This document shows positions 22,401-33,296 of a DNA stretch of 64,000 bases, in pieces. The DNA comes from Favolaschia claudopus. Its lineage: Eukaryota; Basidiomycota; Agaricomycetes; Agaricales; Mycenaceae. Within the stretch, counting starts at the first letter, position 1; every line of letters begins with the position of its first letter. Location of the stretch: positions 2,542,001 to 2,606,000 of the forward strand of contig JAWWNJ010000003.1 in assembly GCA_037176885.1 (NCBI GenBank). The letters run 5' to 3'. The notes under the pieces were generated by a model. That model had not been told where the DNA came from, made no database searches, and saw nothing but the letters and a program-made list of their open reading frames with translations. The position numbers and the translations under genes were made by a program.

Positions 22401-23263
22401 CGGACCTCGTCGAAGGTGACGTCTGTGAACTCGAGGTCGTTGTCGGCTCGTTGCTGGAGGTTGGGTTCCGGCTCATTTGGGAGAGGAGGTGGAGGTTTGA
22501 AGTGTACATCGTGGAGGGCGTTCCCTTTCTCCTCCAGGGAAACCGCCGAAGTGCCATCTGCTCGTTTAATGGCGGGCATAGGGTAGTTCCGCGCACCTTT
22601 GGACCACTTCTGGTAGCCCCAAATATCCTCGGTGTGTGCCTCCTCGAGCTCCTCCACCGCCCATTTTGACTTCGTCGCCTTTACCAGCCGTTTGAAGAAA
22701 TTCACGGCCTTCTTCGCCTTGGTGCGAAGGGATCGGTCGTGGCGTCCTGCCGCAGCTTCGAAAGCTCGCTGTTCTTCCCTGGCTTTGTTGATCGCTTCCG
22801 CTGCCTGCGAGAGTTCCCTGTTCCACCACGGTTTGGCGTTAGCGTTTGGTTTGCGGCGTTTACCAACCTGCTCCGTGGCAGACTGCATCGCAGCGGTGAG
22901 GGCTGCCGCAGCCAACTCCAGCTGTTCATTGGTGGGGGTAGTATTGTCGTCCATGATCGGGTTTATGTCGTTGCGGCGTTCGTCGAGCGCCGTCTGGAAT
23001 GCCGCTGTCCAGTCCTTTTGCTCAACGTCTTTGAGGCTGAATTTGGTGCCGGTAGGGTTATCGACCTCGGTACGGCGATGGTCCAATGTCCACTTGATTC
23101 CGTAGTGGTCGGAGCCGAAAGCCATATCCCTGTCGATTGCCCAGTCTTGAATCGTATCGCTGTTCAAGGCTGCTGCATTAACAAAGGTGAGGTCAATTAC
23201 CGACGGCGCATCGCCGTTGACCTTCTCCAACTTTTGAATTTTCGCAGGTTGCGTGGTGCTCAA
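19410..23263 (-). mobile_element. Non-LTR retrotransposon (LINE, Tad1-like), 5'-truncated
   Basis: On the minus strand a single reading frame is followed by about 0.34 kb of 3' sequence that ends in a short A run (six T on the plus strand at 19410-19415), the expected LINE tail. The encoded protein begins only with the end of the endonuclease domain (VIDLTFVN, SDHYGIKW), so the 5' part of the element, including ORF1 and most of the AP endonuclease, is missing. I could not find a target-site duplication: the bases left of the T run (acatgtgaccttct) do not recur just beyond 23263. The true 5' border may therefore lie slightly further right. Confidence 0.9.
19748..23263 (-). CDS. LINE polyprotein: partial endonuclease, reverse transcriptase, RNase H, zinc knuckle
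   Basis: 1171 codons without interruption. Residues about 20-65 are the end of the exonuclease-endonuclease-phosphatase domain (SDHYGIKW). Residues about 330-600 are reverse transcriptase: AYRLIQLLECLGKIAEKII, TLTFDIKGYFDCI, NGTPQGSPVSPIL and the catalytic YVDD at 21653-21664. Residues about 880-1020 are an RNase H (LIVYSDGS, EVYDGELTGL, LFADNTSAI, WSPGHENIKGNDRADDLAK), with its D-E-D-D residues all present. A Cys/His cluster (CRIGHGYIGEYY, CPCGE, REHILRDCP) ends the protein. The RT-RNase H-CCHC order is that of fungal Tad1-clade LINEs. The open frame suggests recent insertion. The N-terminal residues MSTTQPAKIQKLEK may come from the truncation junction. Confidence 0.93.
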   Translation of the reverse strand: MSTTQPAKIQKLEKVNGDAPSVIDLTFVNAAALNSDTIQDWAIDRDMAFGSDHYGIKWTLDHRRTEVDNPTGTKFSLKDVEQKDWTAAFQTALDERRNDINPIMDDNTTPTNEQLELAAAALTAAMQSATEQVGKRRKPNANAKPWWNRELSQAAEAINKAREEQRAFEAAAGRHDRSLRTKAKKAVNFFKRLVKATKSKWAVEELEEAHTEDIWGYQKWSKGARNYPMPAIKRADGTSAVSLEEKGNALHDVHFKPPPPLPNEPEPNLQQRADNDLEFTDVTFDEVRETIWESSLKTAPGESGVSFGVIRWAWADANQEIYTLIKKCVRNGFHPRQWRKSIAVALRKPRKPDYSNPRAYRLIQLLECLGKIAEKIIARRLAYLAGKHRLIPGTQFGGVSNTSTTDAILSFTNDVEAAWNSGKVVSTLTFDIKGYFDCINHQHLLNELRRKGIPLEYVKWVASFLEDRQAALCIDGRRCQMKPVKNGTPQGSPVSPILAAFYTAELLELFEKMSTAVNRLPLPDNPSDTTLTMYVDDGRTYVASDSLETNNDFLAKAWILSDRCLEKKGLTTDDDKRELQHLLARRKTKRIKDIRLPSIRLRNRDGSFTTVTPSPTVKWLGVYLDSALNFNHHVRTLTARAENKVNGLSMLSNTVKGLSQVHLRHLYKACVIPTMTYASAAWWTGKKDHLKHVERIQRRALRLICAAFRTSPIVALEIEASIPPIRLALDEANRRTALRFNKLSAHNPVIERLNDEWRQGRQPLVPPPIPVRPANSRSQVNMRKSSQLERLSKLTNPNNERTFPFLNAPWERTASTFEGRLRISGTAGEKKDEAAKAHKEKIRTLSSSPEHLIVYSDGSMRPIHRVRRVGAGYVIYHEGNETAASSIGLGSHAEVYDGELTGLLFGAAKAFKIAEENPQITHIHLFADNTSAIQTIFSPKPRAGQLLAFKFHQLACSFLDADPSHAIEIAWSPGHENIKGNDRADDLAKRGAELRTDAPGTLSNALRKSKEKTARTWKKEWKNSTKTGRYASANRIAPSLKPTPHFKSLSREVFGRVTQCRIGHGYIGEYYEKFVPSENIDCPCGEQIQTREHILRDCPRYDDQRHLLKAASRDLSLPEILGTRKGIEALAKFLEESGAFTKSGRPYAKAELPAFEDEPDPWLSDDEDDGG

Positions 23264-23637
23264 GCCTCAAGCTACCCAGATACTGAGTCTGGCCAGCTTG
23301 ATATCTAGTGCCTATTGCCGAAGCGCAAGCTCCAACTTCAAGGAATCCGCAATATATACACGCAGAGAAAAGCGAACAATATCCTAAATTCCTCAAGCGC
23401 ACGCGAATTCGAGAAGAAGTCTGTCCCGACCCATTCGATCCTGGCCTGATCTCGAGTTAATGGACGACCCTGTCACTCGGATTAGCTGAAACCATTTCGA
23501 CTCGACCCGTCATGGGAAATTTTGCTCAGGGTTGCTCTGATTACCAAAGTTAAAAAGATTTTACTCAATCGCCGCCATGAGGCAGCCCGTTGTTAATAAA
23601 GCTTCGCATCGGCACATCCCCCTCTCCCTTCACCGTC
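23264..23637. other. Promoter region of the SDE3/MOV10-like gene
   Basis: 0.37 kb between the LINE's truncated 5' end and the helicase start. A tatata tract at 23352-23360 is present; nothing coding is recognised. Confidence 0.4.
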
Positions 23638-26600
23638 ATGTCGCCACCTCTTTGTACTCAGATGCTCGCGAATGGGATCTGCGAGGATCCATCCTGCAGC
23701 AGTGGTCGGCATAACGTATCCAGTTGCGATATCTGTGGTCTTGTCTTCGGGTCGCCTGCCGAGTACGCCGCGCATAATGCCACTCGGCAACACCTTGCAA
23801 GAGCTCGAGGAGAGTCGGGGGTGTTTTTGTTTTGTTCGCCATGCAAGAAATACATCCCAGGCACGATGGCTTGGCCTTCGCATATCCTTACTCGTCGGCA
23901 CAATGCCCAATGCAAGCGTCAGGGTATTTCTCCAAATACCGACCCGGAGGAGGCCGAGTCCGTCCCGAATCATACTCTGTGTGTCACTTGCAATCTACAC
24001 ATCCAGACCGCGTACTGGGTCCGGCATTTAGCCAATTACAAGCATTTGGCCCGACAAGAATTCTTATCCTTTCGATCTGCTCTTGATGAAGCAGAGAGGG
24101 ACAAAAATGGTCTTTCGATTGTCGGTGACTTCGACTTCGGAGTCGTGGAGCTGCGTACAGCGACATCTGGGCAGACAATTTCCGCGACCATCACAAATGC
24201 GACTCCTTCTTCGAGAATCTCCCTCGTCAACATGACTCTTGCTTCAGCCAAGGGCACTCGGACCAAGTCGCCGTAAGTTTCAGTACATGTTACTCGTTAT
24301 TTGTGCTTACCCTCTTTCAGGTTCGCAGTGGTCTACGTCCCCCCGCGCACAATTGGCTACAACGTTCCCTACTCCTTCGATGTAACGCTTCGCCAAGCTC
24401 ACAACGGCAGAGCAGAGGATCGCCTCGAAATTCTGTTTGAGGACGTTCAGCTGAAGAGACGGTTCATGATCGCGCGGGTCCTACGCGTCATCGTCGGCAA
24501 TCGACGCGACCACGAGAATTTCCGGCCTTCGGCACCATTCAAGCCTCGGAAACGAGCCGCGAGACAGTCAGAGACGAACGTTGTAGAAGGAGTTCTTCCG
24601 CCGTCTTTGAAAGCTGTCCCATACGTGGTCCCGCTGCCCAAGGCTCCCATTCCGAACTACTTGGTCCCAGTCTTGTCTACAGGCAGTACCACAAGCATCA
24701 TCGATAATTTGCGCCGGTTGTATCTCCCGCCCGTTGTCGACAGCAACACGTACGCTCGCCACTACAAGTTCTTACTGTGGATTGAAGAGTTCCGCATGGA
24801 GTACGTCTTCTGTATAATCATTGATGTGGCTAGTATTCATTTCTTCATTCTTTCAGACGCGATCTTGAGCATTACGACATCCCCAATGCCAAACTCACTG
24901 TCCACAATTTCTATCACCTGTACGTTCGCCGCAGTCTTACGAATGTAGCCTGACCTAGGCATAGGCTCGATGTTCCCGGGCTCGCTGAGAAAAGACCCAG
25001 TGTTTTAGTTGGTGAGTATCGTTCTAGCTCTTTCTGTGTCGCGAGCTCACCACGAGCATATAGGTGACCGGATACTCGTCCAAAAGCATTCGTCCGCTGC
25101 CGGTCACTGGTTTGAAGGCGGGGTGCACTTCGTACGAAAAGAAGAAGTCGGACTGAGAACGCACAGCTCCTTCAGAGCTTCACCGGCGGACCGCTTCAAC
25201 GTCCGATTCAAGCTCAATCGGTACCCGTTGCGCCGCCAACATCTGGCCTTAGATACAGCATACTCGGAAGACCGGGTGCTCTTCCCTTTGTCGACGCATG
25301 TGCCGACTATCCCATACCCCACTCCCGCGAGCGCAAAGCTAAGGGTCTTCAATTCGCTCATCGGTACGAATGCCCCGCAACTCCAAGCAGTTGTATCGAT
25401 CGTCAAGCGATCGCCTGGGTCCGTCCCGTTCGTAATCTTTGGACCGTATGTCTTCCGTCCCTGAGCGCTCCCTCATTGATGGCTGATCCCATGTAGTCCT
25501 GGGACGGGGAAGACTGTGACAATGGTGGAAGCCATTCGCCAACTCCTTGTCGCCGACCCCAAAACTCGAATCCTCGCCTGTGCGCCGAGCAACTCGGCGG
25601 CTGACCTCATCGCGACGCGGCTCGTCGCAGGCTTGACCACGGACGAGTTATACCGTTTCTATGCGCCGTCGCGAAATAGGGAGCAGGTTCCTCTCGAGCT
25701 GCGCGAGTATACTTTCGAGAAGGAAGGCGAACGGGGAGGACACTTCTCCGTGCCGCCCTTGGCGCGCATGAAGCGCTTCCGCGTTGTCGTTGCGACTTGT
25801 GTGTCTGCATCAGTTGTATCGGGCATCGGTATACCTCGGGGTCACTACACCCATATTTTTTGCGATGAGGCTGGGCAGGCCACCGAGCCTGAGGCGATGA
25901 TTGGTAAGTTCTACTCTGTGTAATGTTTCCACTCAGAGCTCATATGGCGATGATCGCTTCAGCAATCAAGACCATGGCAGATAATAACACCAATATTGTT
26001 CTTTCCGGAGATCCCAAGCAGCTGGGACCAATCATACGTTCGGCGATCGCTCGCGAGCTTGGCCTCGAAACCAGCTACATCGAGCGTCTCATGCAGCGCG
26101 AGATATACGACGAGAACGCAGGTTACGGCAAGTCGTAAGATCTCGTTCATTTCTGTTCTCTTTCCTACACTCATCGCCATCTAGCGTCGTCAAACTCATT
26201 AAGAACTTCCGCTCCCACAATGCAATATTGAAGTTCCCGAATGAGCGGTTTTACAAGGGCGAGCTGCAACCGTGCGGTGACCCCAAAACTATCAACGCCT
26301 ACCTCGATTCGCCCCTTCTGCCGGCGGCGAAGTTCTCCGTCATATTTCATGCAATTGCGGGCAAGGATGATCGCGAGGCGTCGTCGCCATCTTTCTTCAA
26401 TATCGACGAACTGTCACAGGTGAAGCAGTATGTGGAGAAGCTGCGTGCAGACAGGCGGTTCCGTATCAGTGAGTGATAATAGCTACGTAGTGGCGGAGTT
26501 GCTCATCCCGTCTGCCAGCGGACAATGACATCGGCGTCATCACGCCATACCATGCCCAGTGTCTCAAGATTCGCGCTGCACTCCGTCCTGTCGCAGACGG

Positions 26601-27155
26601 CGTGAAGGTCGGAAGTGTGGAAGAGTTCCAAGGCCAAGTAGGTCTGCCCTATGAACTTGAAATCATTTGACGAATGTTGGTGAACAGGAACGTCGGGTCA
26701 TCATCATTTCCACCGTGCGCAGCAGCCGCGAGTTCGTCGAGTATGACCTTCGCCACACCCTAGGCTTTGTTGCCAATCCGCGCCGATTCAACGGTATGTC
26801 ATCATCTTCACTTCACCTGCACTGCACGCTAAACCGAGTCCTAGTGGCGGTAACCCGCGCGCAAGCCCTGCTGATCGTCGTCGGCGATCCTGACGTCCTC
26901 GGGCTCGACCCGCTATGGCGCTCGTTCCTGAATTATGTGTATTTGAATGGCGGGTGGACTGGCGGTGATATTTCATGGGACCCGGACGTTCCTGTAGCAG
27001 AGGAAGGTGGGTATGATGGCGTCGTGAGAACACTCGCAGAGCAAGACATGAATGCGTTTACCCGAAGAATGGAGGCGCTGACGATGGAGGGAGTTGAGAC
27101 TGCGGATGCTGAGGACGACACGAATGTGGATCGGCCATGGCAAGATGTCGAGTGA
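23638..27155 (+). CDS. RNA helicase of the MOV10/SDE3/Armitage group with N-terminal zinc fingers
   Basis: The start at 23638 ([20 protein letters not shown]) is preferred because it opens directly into a Cys/His cluster resembling a CCCH finger. Three U1/matrin-type C2H2 fingers follow ([39 protein letters not shown]), then a beta-rich region and an SF1 helicase core: Walker A GPPGTGKT, split by an intron near 25447-25497; [11 protein letters not shown]; the DEAG box [69 protein letters not shown]. Members act with Argonaute in RNA silencing (plant SDE3, fly Armitage, animal MOV10; SAD-3 in Neurospora meiotic silencing). About ten introns of 50-60 nt. The acidic C-terminus ends DRPWQDVE. All helicase motifs look intact. 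Confidence 0.93.
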
Positions 27156-28117
27156 TGTGTCTCTTGAGCGGCTGGCGTCAATGTTTTCTTGGATCAACAT
27201 CGTAACCTGTGGATTCGTATATATAAGTACTCTATAGCAAGGATCTCAGACCCTCTCAGGCTCCAAATAATGTATGAGGCTTGGTCACGGTTTTCTTGAC
27301 CCGTAAGAGTTACTTCACGAGGCCCACTCGTATTGTTTTGAGACCCGCATACTAGATCTAGAGGTTACAGGTTACTTGCATAGAGTGTGAAGCATGTGAA
27401 GAAAGACGAAGGTCGACTAATTACTGGGAATATGGTTGACTCTGCGCATCGTTCAGCGCTGAGCATTCATCCGCAAAGCTTTCGCCCTCCAAAATTAAAT
27501 GGTGCCGACTTTCTCGGTTCCACGCGTTTGAAGACTTGTAAAACGGCCGACTTATGGTGACTGCATTATCTCAATGGATGCCAATCCCGAGCCACAACTT
27601 TGGAGCTTTTGGCCCAACGTGGATAATAATCATATGCAGAGAGCTGACGTCGTGGAGGCGGCCGAGTCAAATGACACATCTAGCAGGTTCGCAAGATCGA
27701 CGTCCCTCGCCAGCTTGTAACATGGCGATCGTCCTTGTAGCGAAATACTATAACACGATCGCACTCGCAAGAAGACCACATCTGGTACGGGGCGGAGGAG
27801 GCATCAGAGCCGAGTTGGAACATTGCTGTGAGACACCGACGTATGTATGTATTGTCGATCGGGCTCCGGCGGACTGCTACCCTCAGTGATGGGAGGGCGT
27901 AGCGATGAGGAAGCAAATGACGGTAGATGGGGAGGTGAAGATTGTTGGTTGGGTGCTGGCGGAATGCTGCTTCTGAAAACGAGGACACAGCTCAGAGAAA
28001 TCCGTTTATTCTACAAGAAAGTCAAAAGCGTGACGGCAAAGCAGCTCGAATTATCAAGTAATATAGTGTCTGTCTAGAAAGCAAGTGGCGAGCGACATGA
28101 AATGAGGCGTATCTCTT
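27156..28117. other. Intergenic between convergent genes
   Basis: About 1 kb joining the 3' ends of the helicase and PDH E1-alpha genes. Open frames here are short and show no domain. Confidence 0.5.
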
Positions 28118-29683
28118 TTAGTAGTGGTGGATCTGAAGAGGCGCGTCAATATGGCGTTTATTTGACGGAATCTGAGACAGAGAAGGAAGGTAACCCACCT
28201 CCTCTCGCTCCCGACCGCGCATGAAGGGCGGCTCCGTACCCTTGTAGTAGATGTCCGTCCAGAGGTCCTTGACGAGCGGCTCGGGTGAGGCCTTGGCTTC
28301 TTCTACGGCGGCGTCGACGGTGGCTTTGGCTTCCTTGTCGAGTTGCTAGAAAACAGTAAATACAGAATAGAGATCGAGGAGGCGGTAGATGCCACGCACC
28401 TTGAGCTCCTGCTCAGACGCAACGCCCCACTCCTCGATGTAGCGCTGGAGCCCGCGGATGGGGTCCTGAGTGCTGCGCATGCGCTGGACTTCCTCGCGCG
28501 TGCGGTAGGTGGTGCCTGGGTCGGACATCCTGAGAAGTGCGTTAACGTCGGCGCACGAGGGAGGGAAAGGAACAAGACTACGCACGAGTGCCCACCATAG
28601 CGGTAGGTGACGAATTCGAGGAGCAGCGGGCCCTTCTTCTCAGCGACGGTCCATTGGCGGGCGTATTCGACGGCCTGCTTGGTGGCGATGATGTCCATGC
28701 CGTTTACCTGCAGACCGGGGATCTTGTCGCCGCGAGTGAAGTACTCGGTGTTGGAGGAGCTGCGCTCGGCGGAGGTGCCCATACCGTATTTGTTGTTTTC
28801 ACAGACAAAGACGCAAGGGAGGTTCCATAGTTTGGCCTGCGCAAACGCGAATAAGAAATAAGACAACCACAGAGAGACAGACTATGACACACCATGTTAA
28901 AGGCCTCGAACACCTGTCCCTGGTTGCTCGCGCCATCACCGTAGAGCGCAAACGTCGCGGTGTCCTTCTCTAGGTACTTTTGCGCGAAAGCGATGCCAGC
29001 ACCGACGGGGACCTGAGCGCCGACGATACCGTTGCCGCCGAAGAAGGAGGGGGTGAAGATGTGCATGGAGCCGCCCTTGCCGTGGGACATGCCTACTTGG
29101 CGGCCAAGAAGCTCACCAATGACGCCCTTGATGGAGCCGCCGCGCAGGACGGCGAAGGGGTGGCAGCGGTAGGCGGTGATGACGCGGTCCTCGGGGGTGA
29201 TACCTGCTTCGAGCCCGACGGAGACTGCTTCCTATGTAACGAGTAAAGATAAGCATCCGCGACAAAAGACGACAAGAAAAAAAAACGCACCTGGCCAATA
29301 GCCAGATGGCAGAATCCACGAATCAGCTTAGCTTTATACAAAGCGTCTGCGGCCATCTCCATCCTGCGCATGGTCTGCATCTGCTTGTACCATCCAAGTA
29401 ACTGGTCTTTGGAGACCTGCACGTCGAGCTCGGGCTTATCGCAGTTGTGCGCCCGGAACGAGTCCTCATGAAGCTTAACAGTGAAAGGCTGGGAAGATTC
29501 AGAGGGTGGCGCGTCTTGAAGCTGAGTCGTGTCCGCCGACGTCTGGATACCGCGAGCCAGCTGGGGCTACAAAAAAGTCGAGAAACAAATTGAGAAAAAC
29601 GGGAAATTGGAGAGAGCGTTTGGGAAGACGAAGGAAGTACATACCAGACGTCGTGAAACGCGAAGTCGAGCTAATGAAGCCAT
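28118..29683 (-). CDS. PDA1: Pyruvate dehydrogenase E1 component, alpha subunit (mitochondrial)
   Basis: The start at 29681-29683 encodes a mitochondrial presequence, [13 protein letters not shown], cut by an intron, then [11 protein letters not shown]. The mature part shows [56 protein letters not shown], the thiamine-diphosphate motif [15 protein letters not shown] with [14 protein letters not shown], and [20 protein letters not shown], which holds the regulatory serine phosphorylated by PDH kinase in this family. The final exon is tiny and gives the C-terminus IHHY, stop 28118-28120. About six introns. It forms the alpha2beta2 E1 that decarboxylates pyruvate and acetylates lipoyl-E2. Normal length, no defects seen. 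Confidence 0.97.
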
Positions 29684-31225
29684 TTGAAGGGACAAGATAC
29701 GCCTCGAGCGCTGGCAAGTGGACAAGGAAAGAGCAGGATCAAAACACTCGGCAATTCCCGAACCGTTCCCCAAGGATTTGTGAGTGGGGCAAAATTCGCA
29801 GAAAAATATTCGCAGCCGTTGAGAGTGGGCTATTAAAGCTTGGGAGCAGGTATGGGATGCAAGCTAATGTCCTAAGGTACTCTACGGACGAGTCAGTTGC
29901 TCTTACTCGGTGGGTTTCGCGAAAAGAATTAAAAACAACCTAAAAATCTTGAAGAAAGTCAGGATACGTCCTCGAGATTTCGGACAATCAGTTCCGGATA
30001 CGATGCTGCTCTGTCGGCGACCCAAATAGTGTGTATAATTTCGGTGAAGTCTGAGCACGTAAACGGGTGAAGTTGAAGAGTCGCGTCGGTCACAGTTTCA
30101 CGTGCCAACCGTCACACTGCTAATTCTCGCCATCTGCTGCGGCCACTGGCAAATCCAGCGAAGGCCACGAATTGCGGTGGAATATGGGTTAATATTTTGG
30201 CAAACGCATCTCTTCACAGCGCGCAGGAGCTTCAATATTACCATCTTGATGCGGATCGACTTGGCTTTGAATTCTTTTCCGAATAGTCGACTCATGGGCG
30301 GGGAACGTTCAACGGAACTAGAGGTCAAAGAAACCATGATACTTTGAGACTCTGTTTTTCTTGCCGCGTCATTTGCGCGTCGTACTCAAGTCGTACTCGC
30401 TGCGCGGAAGTTCCGACGGCATTTCCGAGCATAATGACAGTGATTGTCAGCTCGGCAATCCCTGACCTCTTGCTTCAAACTTCCTCCTGAGTCCTCTGAT
30501 TCTTCTCCAGGCGCAAGAAATCTGTACTGGGCTCGAATTCGGCATATACCGCAAGGAAATGAATCAACAATAAAAACATGTACTGTCGACCGGGAATCCC
30601 AGCTGGGTCGGCTCCTGAGGCTGGCCTGAGGCCTCGCTTCCAACGAATTTTCTGCAACAGTTCAAAGATTCATGGACCTGAACAATTGTCTGGTGACCCG
30701 AGCGAAGGAGTTCCATCTTAATTGCCTTTCTCTTGGCGAAGGTCATGTCTGTTTGTGTTGTGAACTGTACCCTTGCGGGTACCTGGGTATTGGTGTTTCC
30801 GCGGCTGCAAACACGAAATCGCCTGTTACTAGTATTCGCTTCGGTGAGAACACCGAAGCCCACAAAATCAACAGCTATCATCACATGAAGCTCGCCCACA
30901 TAGGACGGATGTAACTTACATCAATCTGTTGAGGAATGACTGCGTCTCGTGTGGCCCTGTGCAACGCGAGTCGACCGGTTCCATCGTGCTGGCTCTGAAT
31001 TGCGCATCGAGCAACGGGACGAATCGACTCAAACGACGAACAGACGACCCGACAAATTTCCCTGGCACGAAAAATCCTCCGTGGTTCTATGGAACTGAGT
31101 CTCGAATCCGACCTGTTATGGCGTTCACGTCGTTGAGCGACTGAATAAAAGGGCTCGCAAAATTGTCTCGTTCTGGCAGCAAACTCTTTTCGAGTGCTCG
31201 TTTCCCCAACTCTTCTTGCGCCCAA
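29684..31225. other. Divergent intergenic region
   Basis: 1.5 kb between the PDA1 start (minus) and the DUF1996 gene (plus). No frame has family resemblance. A TATA-like aataaaagg at 31143-31151, about 80 bp before the DUF1996 start, is a plausible core promoter. Confidence 0.45.
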
Positions 31226-32905
31226 ATGTTTCCTTCGTCATTTGTCGCCCTCGTCTCTCTCCTTGGCACCGTAGGTGTTGCCAACGCTTGGTCCAGAGTC
31301 GCTTGCACGGCACCACTTGTCCAGGAGAGGTAGACGTTCAGCGTCCTGTATCCTTTCTTCAGCGCTCTGATCTTGCTAAAGGCTTGACCCCATCATCTCA
31401 CCCGGCGCCGGGCGGGGTTTCACAGCATGTTCACACAGTGCATGGTGCCTCAAGTTGGGTATCTGCTCATTCCTTTGTCTCAGATTACTTACTCTTTTCC
31501 TAGACTTCGGTCCCAACTACACATATGCTTCGCTTCGGGCGTCAAGCTGCACAAGTTGCTTAGTTGCACAGGCAAGCCAACGCACCCGTTTCTCTGAGTC
31601 ACGAATTTTACGGAATATGTGGCAGGATCTTTCTAACTACTGGTTCCCCAAGCTGTATTTTCAAGACCCAAAAACCAAATTGTTCGAGCCCGTCGGCAAC
31701 GGTGGCCTGCTAGTCTATTACCAGAACCGTGGAAGTGGAGACAAGTCGAATGGCGGATCTGGTCTCAAGGTCGGTGGTGTCTGATATTCACGGCATTGAC
31801 TGCACATTTTAACTTGATTTGCACTAGGCCTTCCCTCCTGGCTTCAAGATGCTTACTGGCAGCCCGACCCGTCGCACGAAGAAATTCCGTGTTGGCGAAG
31901 GCTCACAAGGAGAATTGGCTGAACGTGCCGTTCAATGGTCTTGCTTGCGCTACACCGTCGGCCTCCCCCAAGTTGGTCAGTTACTTCCATAACAAACTCT
32001 GATTTACGCTCAAATTCCCATAGACGACAACGGCACCGGTTTCCCGACCACCGACTGCGAGGCAGGATTCAACGCTCGCCTTCACAGTAAGTTGATCAAT
32101 ACAGCCCTTTTGCTCAACAATGAAAACGCTGCAACCCAGTGCCTGCTTGCTGGGATGGAAAGAATCTCGACTCCGCTGACCATGTCTCTCACGTACGTCC
32201 TGGTCTGCAGCTTCAACGAGTTTGCTAATTATTTTTGAATTAGACCGCTTACCTTTCTGGCCTTGACAACGGGGCGTGCCCTTCCACGCATCCCGTCTAT
32301 TTGATGAAGGTTTGCGAAATTACAATGACTGGCTCAGTTATGCTGATGCGATTCAAAAATAGCTATTTTATGAGGTCACTTGGGATGTCCATGCTTTTGC
32401 CAGCCGCTGGAACCCTAACACCGACAAGTGGCCTTTCGTCTACGCTCCTGGGTCAGTATTCGCTCATACATTCTCCCTTGTGTGTCCTGAGAAGGAAATC
32501 TAGCGACCCCACTGGCTTCGGATGGCATGGTGATTTCTCAAACGGCTGGGATACCGACGCCCTCCAGAACGCGATCGACAAATGCAACAATCCTAACGAT
32601 CAGACTGGCAATGGTTCGTCCGACTAGCGTGATGCACCTTTCCCGCCTAGATCTAATACATCTTAACAGGCGTCGCTGAAGCTTGCCCCTTCCTCACCGT
32701 TAAATCCGCCGCGTCTTCAAACGCTTGCAAAATTAGCGCTCTTGTCAAAGTAAGAAATTTGCAGCATCTCACTGTCAATTTCTTGATCGGTTTTGTTTCC
32801 TTTTCACAGGAGACTGTCGATGGCACACTCTCTGCTCTTCCTGGATGCAACCCCCTCCAGTTTGGTCCTGCAGATGCTACGCTCACAAACTGTGCCCCGA
32901 AGTAG
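31226..32905 (+). CDS. Secreted DUF1996 protein (one apparent frame break)
   Basis: Starts at 31226 with signal peptide MFPSSFVALVSLLGTVGVAN. Joined exons give the DUF1996 hallmarks: DPIISPG, QHVHTVHGAS, FGPNYTYASLRASSCTSC, DLSNYWFPKLYFQD, GGLLVYYQNRG, FPPGFKMLTG, the DCEAGFNARLH/PACWDGKNLDS pair, DHVSHTAYL, CPSTHPVYLMKLFYEVTWD, and WHGDFSNGWD, ending TNCAPK at 32905. One intron (31572-31625) must begin with GC rather than GT to keep CLVAQ-DLSNYW in frame. Between DPIISPG and VSQHV the frame shifts by one base in a G/C run (about 31402-31417), so as given the gene is interrupted: either an assembly error or a mutation. The function of DUF1996 is unknown; proteins are extracellular and often abundant in wood- and litter-decay fungi. 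Confidence 0.88.
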
Positions 32906-33296
32906 TATATTTTTTCTTCTTTTTTTCGGGTATTTTCTGGGCTATATTGTTCTGTACTTTGTACTTGGGTTCAACTCGAATGAAGTTATCATTTGTGTAT
33001 CTATCGTTGAAAACGACCACTTGGCTTTCGTTGAGTTCGCCGGAAATTCCGAGAGCCTTCCGAAGTTGAAAGGAATGAAAGCGCATGAACTTGCCGGGCA
33101 CGCAGCAATTTTCTGCACAATCATCAATGTAATGGTAAGGGTTTTAGCGACGCAAGAGTGCACCTCAACTTGCTTGCACTAGATTCGTCAAATCTTCTGT
33201 TGAACACAAATTCTTTCACTTGGAGTGCGTTCATGCTGAACCGCGAGTTTCCATAGATGTATTTAATTACTTGTACAAGCTACACAGAATTCAGAT

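Noticed and set aside
19410..23300. Target-site duplication of the LINE
   Set aside because: The bases beside the T run at 19410 do not recur near 23263-23400; no convincing pair found.
20539..23308. Plus-strand open frames inside the LINE
   Set aside because: Antisense of the RT/RNase H coding sequence; no independent motif.
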